The notes under the pieces are model-generated. The model was not told the DNA's origin, searched no databases, and saw nothing but the letters and a program-made list of their open reading frames with translations. From Chitinophagaceae bacterium (GTDB lineage Bacteria; Bacteroidota; Bacteroidia; Chitinophagales; Chitinophagaceae), in NCBI GenBank assembly GCA_016720585.1, contig JADKKH010000008.1, positions 1 to 64,000 on the forward strand: a DNA stretch of 64,000 nucleotides, written 5' to 3'. A program made the position numbers and the translations under genes. Shown piece after piece: positions 57,045-64,000 of the stretch (position 1 is its first letter; each line of letters begins with the position of its first letter).

Positions 57045-60000
57045 TTACCAGACATTCCAATCAACAGCAATCGTTTCATTTCGCGATGTGGGTTTTTGTA
57101 ATCCCTTCGTCAGTTCTTCCACTCTTTCGCCAACAATCTTTTTCAGCTCACTTATTTTAAGAGTGGGGTATTTATTCATCGCTTCAAGAATGGAATAAGT
57201 AAACACACCATTCTTCAAATCATTTCTTTCCAATGCAAACTGTGTTCCCGCTGCAGCGGAGATGATCGTGGCACCGGTACTCTTGCCCACATTTACAAAC
57301 AGGCTTTGCATCAGTTCAAAGCTGTTCTTTAATCCGAGGTGGCCTTCTTTTTTGTAAGCCACCGGTTTTAATCCTTTTATCAATGAATCAGAGCTTGCAT
57401 TTAGCGTTATTAAATCTTCCTTATCCACTTCACCGCTGTGACAGGCATCGATCAGCATCAGTTTTTTACGGGCGGGAATACTGTCGAGTAAACTTTCCAG
57501 TTCATCATAAGGCAAACCATTTTCTTCCGGTTTATCAAAGTTTACAGAATATGTTGAGAGATAATAATCATATTCTTTGCTCAGCATACCGTGACCGGAG
57601 TAGGCCAATGATCACTTTATCGTTCTCTGTGGTTTGTTGTAATTTTTGTTTCAACGCTTTTACATTGCTAACTGTAACATCCTCGTTGAATAAGGTATCA
57701 ATGATGATATCATCTTTATATTTCTCTTTCAATTTTTTCGACAGATCCCGGATGTCTTTGCTACTGTACTGCAGGTTATATTGATTATCGGCAAACCGGT
57801 CAATACCGATACCGATGAAACGGGTGGTTTCTTTTTGTTTAACAGTCGGGGTGTAGTTTACGATTAACGGCATACGATAACTTTCCGTGCCGTTTACATT
57901 GGTGATGGATGTTTCAATGCGGTTTTCTCCCTGGGAGAGTTTAAGTGTAATAGTGGTATCAAAATCATTTTTGTTTCGCTTGCCAATACTAATACCTCTT
58001 TGTCCAAAGACAGGTGCTTCATTTATCCATACATTAAAGCGATCGAGTTTGTAAGAGCTGTCTATGCCCTTTAACCTGCAAGTTTAAGCGTTCCATTTTT
58101 TTGTTCGTATTCAATACCATCCCGTTTTGCAAAATCTGCTTCCGGCACACTGTATCCATCTCTGAATGCTGTTGTATCAATACCAAGCTTCTTAATTCTT
58201 TTTTCATATGCTTTGCGATAAGATTTTATCAAAGCTGTATCAGTATTGCCGATGGCTTCAAGTACTTTGTCGGGGCGGTTGTATTTCACATCGAGTTGTT
58301 CGAAGGTGATAATCTTTAGGTCTTTCGTCACATAGTGAAGGAGTTTGGCAGCGGAAGAGGTGGTCTGGTAATAACCAGAGGATGATTGTGCAAAATAATC
58401 TACAGAGTCAACAGGGAAAAAAGTATAAAAAAGTCTGCCGGTGGTTATGCTCCATACCCGGACAGTGTTATCAAATGATGCAGTGATAATTCTTTTCCCA
58501 TCCGGGCTAGGTTGTTCTGATATTACCACATCGTTATGTTTATTAAAATCAATCAGCATTTTTCCGGACACTATATCCCACACTTTAGTCGTGTTGTCCC
58601 AGGAAGTTGTAATAATCTTTTTACCATCAGTGCTGAACCTGGACGAAACAAGTGGCTCCTTATGTCCTTTTAAATCTCTGATTAATTTTCCGGTCGCTCC
58701 ATCCCATACTTTAGCTGTATTATCAACTGAAGCTGTGGTGATTTTTTTGCCGTCGGGGCTGAACACAGCTGTTTTAACCATTGCGGAATGACCCGTTAAA
58801 TCAGTAATTATCTGCCCGGTTCCGGCATCCCAAATTTTCGCTATATAGTCATCAGAACTGGTAACAACATTTTTTCCGTCAGGGCTGAAGTGAGCGGTAT
58901 TAACAGCATCTGTATGCCCCTTCAGATTTCCGAGTATTTTACCTGTTGACAGTTCCCAGATCTTGGCTGTATGATCAACAGAAGCAGTAACAACTTTATT
59001 ACCATCCGGACTAAATTCAGCCATATTTACAACATCGGTGTGGCCTGTAAGATTTTTTAAGAGCCTGCCTGTTGAGGCATCCCAAACTTTTGCCATATTA
59101 TCAGCAGAAGTGGTAACAATTTTTTTACCATCAGGGCTAAAGGCGGCGAAATAAACAATATCCATATGCTCTTTTAAATCAAATATCACTTTCCCGCTGA
59201 TAGCATCCCATATTTTTGCTGTACTATCATATGAAGCTGTAACTATTTTTTTGCCATCAGGGCTAAAGCATACACTATTAACTGCATCAGTATGACCTTT
59301 CAGAATAATTGCAATTTTTCCTGTTAAAGCATCCCATTCCTGCAATGATTTCTCTCCGGAAATTGTAATAATTTTTGTAGCATCCGGGTTAATTTCGAGG
59401 CCCCTGATGGTGGCGCCATGGCCTTGCATATCGGCTTTAACCCTCCCTGTTTCAGTTTCCCAAACTTTAGCAGTCAGGTCGTTCGATATGGTGACAATGC
59501 TTTTACCATCCCCGCTGAACCTGGCTGTGGCAACATATGATGTATGTCCAATCAGGTTACTTACTTGTTTTCCAGTTTCCAAATTCCATACTTTATTATT
59601 TTTTTTATCTGAAACAATTACAACTTTTTCCCCATCAGGGCTAAATTCTGCATAATCAACAGGGTCTTTATAGTCTTTGAAATCTTTTATAATTACGCCG
59701 GTTACAGCATCCCAAATTTTTGCGGTTTTATCTTTGGAAGTAGTGATAACCTTTTTCCCATCCGGACTGAAATGAGCCGAAGTAATTTTATCACCATGAC
59801 TTTTAAAATCAAGTAATATTTTACCAGTGCCGGCATCCCATATTTTGGCACTGTTATCTTCAGAACTGGTCAGCACCCTTTTCCCTTCTTTATCAAATTG
59901 ACAATAATTGACATAATCCCTGTGTCCTTTTAGATCAACTATTAACTCTCCGTTTTCAGCATTCCAGATCCTGGCAGATTTATCCCTGGAGCAGGTCACT

Positions 60001-60512
60001 ATTCTTTTCCCATCAAAACTGTATTGGGCATACAATAACCCATCAGTGTGGCCTACAAGATTAATCAGCATTTTTCCCGTGTTTGCATCCCATATTTTTG
60101 CTGTATTGTCATCCGATACAGTTATTATTTTTTTTCCATTCGGGTTAAAGCAGGCAAAATGAAGCACCTGGTTATGACCTTTCAATTCAGTTAAAAATCT
60201 ACCCGTTTCAGCATCCCATATTTTAGCCGTATTATCATACGAAGCAGTAATTATTTTTTTTCCATCGGGACTGAAACTAACGTAGCTAATCCAATCGTTA
60301 TGCCCTTTTAAATCAGTTAGCAGCTTGCCGGTAACCACATCCCATATTTTAGCAGTTTTGTCCAATGAAGAGGTAACAATTCTTTTACCATCCGGACTGA
60401 AAGCAACGGAAGAAATAATATTGGTATGTCCAATCGGTAAAACCAGCCTTGGCTGCTGACACCAAACAACATTAAACTGTAGTAAAAACAAAACAACATA
60501 GCGCCCTTTCAT
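57045..60512 (-). CDS. Secreted WD40-repeat/Ig/caspase-domain protein (two frameshifts)
   Basis: The N-terminal signal peptide (MKGRYVVLFLLQFNVVWCQQ) is followed by 16 WD40 repeats of about 42 residues each, typical unit GH-x7-FSPDGKKI-x6-D-x2-AKIWD. A linker (about 680-800) and an Ig-like domain (VWINEAPVFGQRGISIGKRN) follow. A caspase-like peptidase C14 domain completes the protein: RFIGIGIDRFADNQYNLQYS, AYSGHGMLSKEYDYYLSTY (catalytic His) and KKLMLIDACHSGEVDKEDL (catalytic Cys). Indels near 58070 and 57600 split the gene into three frames; whole length is about 1,155 residues. Predicted role: a surface or periplasmic protease/scaffold. Its substrate is unknown. Confidence 0.88.
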
Positions 60513-60646
60513 TATCCCCGGTATTTCCTGAAAAAATACTCCTATTTTTTTATGTCAACAATACCTGTTACCGGGTATGCCTGCTACTATCCGGTAATTT
60601 TTTAAAATAATTCCCCAAATTATTAGTTTTTTATTGCTAAATCATT

Positions 60647-60676
60647 TAGTTTTGTTCCTGGTCGAAATATTTCGAC
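60647..60676 (+). promoter_or_regulatory. recA promoter -7 element and overlapping palindromic operator-like site
   Basis: TAGTTTTG at 60647-60654 fits the Bacteroidota -7 consensus. It is followed by a perfect 16-base palindrome, GTCGAAATATTTCGAC, at 60661-60676, placed right where transcription would start. The recA start codon is 30 bases further on. The -33 element is weak (TTAG). The palindrome is a strong candidate for a DNA-damage (LexA-type) operator. Confidence 0.6.
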
Positions 60677-60706
60677 TTACAATACGCAAACACATAACTT
60701 TAAACC

Positions 60707-61741
60707 ATGGCAAAATCAGAAAAAAACACCGACACTTCAAACCCGAACAGTGAAAAATTCAAAGCCCTCAAGCTTACGATGGATAAGATTGAGAAGGACT
60801 ATGGCAAAGGCAGTGTGATGATGATGGGTGATAAGGCAGAAGCAATGCAGGAAGTCATTTCCACCGGCTCCATCGGGCTGGATGTAGCCCTCGGCATCGG
60901 CGGCTTACCCCGCGGAAGGGTCGTGGAAATATATGGCCCCGAATCTTCCGGGAAAACAACCCTAGCCATTCATGTGATCGCCGAAGCACAGAAAAAAGGC
61001 GGCATGTGTGCCTTTATCGATGCAGAACATGCCTTTGACAGCGCTTATGCCAAAAAACTGGGCGTGGATGTAGATAATCTTTTAATATCCCAGCCGGATT
61101 ATGGCGAACAGGCCCTGGAAATAGCCGACCGCCTGATCCTTTCCGGTGCCCTGGATGTAGTGGTAATCGACTCAGTGGCCGCACTAGTTCCCAAAAGCGA
61201 ACTGGAAGGGGAGATGGGCGACAGTAAAATGGGATTGCATGCCAGGCTTATGAGCCAGGCACTCCGCAAACTCACCGCTACCATTTCCAAAACAAATACG
61301 ATCTGTATTTTCATCAACCAGCTCCGCGAAAAAATAGGCGTGATGTTTGGTAACCCCGAAGTAACAACCGGTGGCAATGCCTTAAAATTCTATGCATCGG
61401 TTCGCCTCGATATCCGCCGCCAGACCCAGATAAAAGATGGCGATGAGGCTATCGGTAATCATGTAAAAGTAAAAGTGGTGAAAAATAAAGTAGCGCCACC
61501 CTTCCGGGCTGCGGAATTCGATATCATCTTCGGGGAAGGAATATCCAAGACCGGGGAGATCGTGGATATGGGAACCGAACTGGGTATCATTCAGAAAAGC
61601 GGATCCTGGTACAGCTATAACAACGATAAACTGGGACAGGGCCGGGATGCTATTAAACAACTGATGATTGATAACCCTGAACTGGCTATTGAAATTGAAA
61701 CCCGGATACGGGAAAAAATTAAAGAAATGCAGGCTTCTTAA
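60707..61741 (+). CDS. recA: Recombinase RecA
   Basis: A 344-residue RecA, normal length. Walker A is GPESSGKTT, Walker B is within [20 protein letters not shown], followed by loop L1 [20 protein letters not shown] and loop L2 [20 protein letters not shown] with [19 protein letters not shown]. The C-terminal domain (about 270-344) is ordinary. Active in homologous recombination and as co-protease in the SOS response. A promoter with a palindromic operator-like site precedes it and a terminator follows. The frame is intact. Confidence 0.99.
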   Translation: MAKSEKNTDTSNPNSEKFKALKLTMDKIEKDYGKGSVMMMGDKAEAMQEVISTGSIGLDVALGIGGLPRGRVVEIYGPESSGKTTLAIHVIAEAQKKGGMCAFIDAEHAFDSAYAKKLGVDVDNLLISQPDYGEQALEIADRLILSGALDVVVIDSVAALVPKSELEGEMGDSKMGLHARLMSQALRKLTATISKTNTICIFINQLREKIGVMFGNPEVTTGGNALKFYASVRLDIRRQTQIKDGDEAIGNHVKVKVVKNKVAPPFRAAEFDIIFGEGISKTGEIVDMGTELGIIQKSGSWYSYNNDKLGQGRDAIKQLMIDNPELAIEIETRIREKIKEMQAS

Positions 61742-61798
61742 GCTGCTTTTGATCATTTTGTCACCCTGAGCCTGATTAAGGGTGGGTTAGTAAAAACG

Positions 61799-61828
61799 AC
61801 CGTTCCGCCTTTGGCGGGACGGTTTTTT
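61799..61828 (+). terminator. Rho-independent terminator of recA
   Basis: ACCGTTCCGCC at 61799-61809 pairs with GGCGGGACGGT at 61813-61823 (11 bp with one G-U), loop TTT, followed by a run of six T. It lies 58 bases after the recA stop. Confidence 0.9.
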
Positions 61829-61944
61829 CGTTTATTACAAATATTTTCACAGGAGTTTATAAATTCAATGTTTAAACATCATTATATTTGCCCGGGATAC
61901 CCGCAACCTTATTAAACGAAAAACCGTTATCAGGTAGTTATTTA

Positions 61945-62859
61945 ATGAACCCGGCAAACAATCATATCGCAAATAAAAAGTGGCTACCCCTGGTGTTTGC
62001 CGCCAGCCTCACTGTTTCCTTTTTCCTGCCCTGGGTTTCCTGGAAAGGGGTTTCTATCCCGGGCTATTATATGCCCTCGGGAAAATTCTTTTCCATAGCT
62101 GAATCCGGGTATAAATTGGGTAACCCTTTCCCGCAATTCAATTTTTCTTTATATATATTCTGGCTGATCCCTGTTTTGGCCTTATTAAGTGCTGCCCTTA
62201 TCCTTTTCAATAAAAAATCTGTCTTACCTGCTTTTATCGCGGGCGCCCTTTCGCTTACTCTTCTCACGGTGTACTTTCTTTTTACCAAAACACTGATTGA
62301 CCTCGGTGCGGGAAATGATATTTTCCAAATGCTGCAGTGGCCGTTCTATATAGCTGCCGTTTCTGCCGCGGGAATTATCCTGGCTGCTTTTCCGGTTAAA
62401 AGCCAGTTACCAAAAATTGCCTGGCTATTGATCGGTCCGCTGTTGGCCTGGTCGGGTTATAAAATGGGTGAAAAATATATCATGGCTGAAACCTTTAAAA
62501 CGACCGACCAGGTTGCTGCGGATTATTCCGTTACTGCCCTCGACCTGATCCGGGAGTTTGCGGCCAGTGACAGCACCGCCAATAAAAAATACCGTGAAAA
62601 AATGCTGGTGGTTTCGGGTACTGCTTCCAATGTGGAAAGACGCACCGACTCTTCCACAACTATTAACTTTTCCGATACAACCGGTTCCTACGCAATTTTC
62701 TCTTTTGAAAAAGATCAGTTCGAAAACCTGAAAAATATCAAACCCGGTGATACGATAACAGTTAAAGGCTCCTGCAGCGGCAGTATCTACAGTGAAATAC
62801 TCGGCATTACCTCCATAAGTTTTAAACGTTCATCATTAAATAAACAAAATCAAAAATGA
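61945..62859 (+). CDS. Membrane protein with a C-terminal OB-fold (tRNA_anti-like) domain
   Basis: A protein of about 304 residues starting MNPANNHIANKKWLPLVFAA at 61945; an upstream ATG at 61888 has no signal-like start. About four to five helices occupy residues 12-165 (SLYIFWLIPVLALLSAALIL, IAWLLIGPLLAWSGYKMGEK). The final 100 residues (KKYREKMLVVSGTASNVERR to IKPGDTITVKGSCSGSIYSE) form an OB fold. It overlaps the YceI gene start (ATGA), so both are co-transcribed. The ligand is unknown. It is related to the lipoprotein at 11998. Confidence 0.72.
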   Translation: MNPANNHIANKKWLPLVFAASLTVSFFLPWVSWKGVSIPGYYMPSGKFFSIAESGYKLGNPFPQFNFSLYIFWLIPVLALLSAALILFNKKSVLPAFIAGALSLTLLTVYFLFTKTLIDLGAGNDIFQMLQWPFYIAAVSAAGIILAAFPVKSQLPKIAWLLIGPLLAWSGYKMGEKYIMAETFKTTDQVAADYSVTALDLIREFAASDSTANKKYREKMLVVSGTASNVERRTDSSTTINFSDTTGSYAIFSFEKDQFENLKNIKPGDTITVKGSCSGSIYSEILGITSISFKRSSLNKQNQK

Positions 62860-63398
62860 AAAAAACAATCCTCGCTTTAGCTTTTATTATTTCAGCCGGC
62901 AGCCTGCTGGCACAAAAGAAAACAACCACATCAGCTATTGTTTCCTTTGATGCATCCACTGAAAAAGATGCCTTACCAAAAGCCGAAAACAAAACCGTTA
63001 TCGGGTCTTTAGATACCCAGACAGGTGATGTGGCTTTTGAAGCAGCCGTAAAGAATTTTTCTTTTTCCAGTCCCAAGATGCAGGAACATTTCAATGGCGA
63101 CAACTGGTTCAAGTCGGATACCTACCCAGTTTTCTCATTTACCGGTAAAATTGAAAAGATCTCAAAAGTAAAATTTACGAAAGACGGCACCTACAGCGTT
63201 TCAGCGGATGGCGTGATGAAAATCCGTGACGTAAGTAACAAAGCCAAGATCGAAGGAACGATTACGGTAGCCGGTGGTAAAATAAAAATTGCCTCCAATT
63301 TTGTGGTAAAACTTGCTGACTATAATATTACCGGTATGCCTATTGAATCGGGTAAAGTGGACAAGCAACCCAAAGTAACTGTGACCGCTGAATTTTAA
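62856..63398 (+). CDS. YceI family secreted protein
   Basis: A 180-residue protein with a signal peptide (MKKTILALAFIISAGSLLAQ). The mature part is a YceI lipocalin-like barrel: AIVSFDASTEKDALPKAENK, IGSLDTQTGDVAFEAAVKNF, SPKMQEHFNGDNWFKSDTYP, FSFTGKIEKISKVKF and GTITVAGGKIKIASNFVVKL. The HFNG/W/YP pattern is diagnostic. Family members bind long-chain isoprenoids or quinone-like lipids. It is co-transcribed with the OB-fold membrane gene. Confidence 0.9.
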   Translation: MKKTILALAFIISAGSLLAQKKTTTSAIVSFDASTEKDALPKAENKTVIGSLDTQTGDVAFEAAVKNFSFSSPKMQEHFNGDNWFKSDTYPVFSFTGKIEKISKVKFTKDGTYSVSADGVMKIRDVSNKAKIEGTITVAGGKIKIASNFVVKLADYNITGMPIESGKVDKQPKVTVTAEF

Positions 63399-63421
63399 TT
63401 TCGTTTCTGTATTTTATGAAA

Positions 63422-63555
63422 ATGAGGCTGTCTCAAAAGCCAGCAAATTTGTCACATTGAGTTTATCGAAATGTTTACAAATTTGCTGGTCAATCTTTAT
63501 CATATTTCGTCATAGCTCAATATGACAAAGATTGATCCTTTTGAGACAGCCTCAT
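63422..63555. repeat. Cloverleaf-like inverted repeat element
   Basis: An 18-bp perfect closing stem (ATGAGGCTGTCTCAAAAG at 63422-63439, complement at 63538-63555) encloses two perfect or near-perfect hairpins: CCAGCAAATTTGT/ACAAATTTGCTGG (63440-63452 and 63477-63489) and TCAATCTTT/AAAGATTGA plus TCATATT/AATATGA (63490-63506 and 63519-63535). It fills the gap between convergent genes and looks like a mobile or multi-copy palindromic unit. It can also act as a terminator. Confidence 0.75.
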
Positions 63556-63579
63556 ATTTTTTCTGGCCAACCCGGTAAC

Positions 63580-64000
63580 TCAGTTACCAATGATCTTTTC
63601 AATATGAATTAATTTCCCATTGGCATCAAATCCTTCTGCAATCACTTTGAATTTTTTACTGAAATCATTATTATAGAAATTCATTTTAACCGACTTCGTT
63701 TCGGTATCCGTAAACACATTGGGATTCCAGTATAAGGTAGTCCGGTTATCGGCCGTTAATCGTTTGGCATTGGCTACACTGTAATCGGGGTTATAAAATT
63801 CTTTTGTTATGGAATAACCCCGGTACTCCACATATTCCAGCATATCAGGCTTATTCTCAACAAATTTTTCCCGGGTATACACCGCAAGGGCTCCACCGGG
63901 TGAACCGCTTCCTACACCTACGAAACCGGCTTCATAAAATTTTATCAGGGCAATATCATCCATACGCAAGACCCTCAATTGAATCATGTCTGTTGGTATT
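63580..64000 (-). CDS. C-terminal part of a plug-domain outer-membrane (TonB-receptor-like) protein, partial
   Basis: The frame is open to the right edge, so the N-terminus lies outside the window. The visible part reads MDDIALIKFYEAGFVG, GSGSPGGALAVYTREKF, EYVEYRGYSITKEFYNPDYS and NAKRLTADNRTTLYWNPNVF, then a short Ig-like end (VIAEGFDANGKLIHIEKIIGN). The plug pattern S/G-x-G-GALAVYTR matches TonB-dependent receptor plugs joined to a long N-terminal MG2/carboxypeptidase-regulatory region, so it is probably a large secreted protein of about 800-900 residues. The stop is at 63580. Confidence 0.75.
   Translation of the reverse strand, partial: IPTDMIQLRVLRMDDIALIKFYEAGFVGVGSGSPGGALAVYTREKFVENKPDMLEYVEYRGYSITKEFYNPDYSVANAKRLTADNRTTLYWNPNVFTDTETKSVKMNFYNNDFSKKFKVIAEGFDANGKLIHIEKIIGN

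Noticed and set aside
58071..60512. Regular repeats of about 126 bases that could suggest a CRISPR or satellite array
   Set aside because: They are coding repeats: each 42-residue unit matches a WD40 blade in one continuous frame.
1..64000. tRNA, rRNA, CRISPR array or complete insertion sequence
   Set aside because: Reading both strands I saw no cloverleaf tRNA with a CCA-like end, no rRNA-like stretch, no regularly spaced non-coding repeats and no transposase-like protein.

Overview
The window looks like chromosomal DNA of a Bacteroidota bacterium, most likely family Chitinophagaceae or a close relative. The reasons are: genes lack strong Shine-Dalgarno sites, Bacteroidota-type TAnnTTTG promoter elements occur, many predicted secreted proteins and lipoproteins are present, and the gene content fits (WD40-caspase, Vps10-like, GH95 fucosidase, GHL10, DHHW/AlgI, and a TonB-receptor-like tail). 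No tRNA, rRNA, CRISPR array or complete insertion sequence was seen.

Single-base indels break many genes. They are dense in bases 1-15,000 (at least 20 by eye) and rare afterwards (pxpC near 41.6 kb, two in the WD40-caspase gene at 57.6 and 58.1 kb, perhaps one at 34.7 kb). Unrelated neighbouring genes carry them alike, so long-read or low-coverage assembly error is more likely than decay. I give whole-gene coordinates for such genes and say where the frame breaks.

1-5.2 kb: a secreted protein cut by the left edge, DUF2177 and DUF1295 membrane proteins, a GHL10 glycosidase-like lipoprotein and a cytochrome c lipoprotein. 5.3-8.9 kb: the most interesting locus, an AT-rich minus-strand operon that looks like a complete minimal azole-peptide (LAP/TOMM) RiPP cluster. 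It holds a precursor ending in a Cys/Ser/Thr-rich core, an RRE/E1-like cyclodehydratase partner, a YcaO cyclodehydratase and a SagB-type azoline oxidase. A possible three-way-junction structured element lies just upstream. 9.5-15.3 kb: an SDR oxidoreductase, a YdjC/ChbG deacetylase, an NTF2-like protein, an OB-fold lipoprotein, an outer-membrane protein, an orphan Pycsar-type membrane effector and small unknown proteins.

15.5-32 kb: a PA2928-like anchored protein, a DUF2306 membrane protein, single-chain L-serine dehydratase, a polysaccharide-related pair (Vps10/BNR protein and GH95 alpha-L-fucosidase) beside a secreted amidohydrolase, then a three-gene run of a HACL2/ILVBL-like 2-hydroxyacyl-CoA lyase, a class I CoA-transferase and a GNAT protein. 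32-49 kb: a ZU5/C39-like lipoprotein, MATE and AI-2E transporters, an L,D-transpeptidase-like protein, the 5-oxoprolinase operon pxpB-pxpC-pxpA with a divergent NRAMP-like transporter, a radical SAM/SPASM protein, DinB, NTF2 and MarR proteins, an intact GHL10 protein, a RelE-type toxin-antitoxin pair and a KdnA-like aminotransferase.

49-64 kb: rpoN, DUF3127, an AlgI-type O-acyltransferase with two tandem DHHW (AlgJ/AlgX-like) partners, a glucosaminidase, a PAP2-like membrane protein, a large secreted WD40(16 repeats)-Ig-caspase protein, recA with a palindromic operator-like site, an OB-fold membrane protein, YceI, a cloverleaf-like repeat, and the C-terminus of a plug-domain receptor cut by the right edge.
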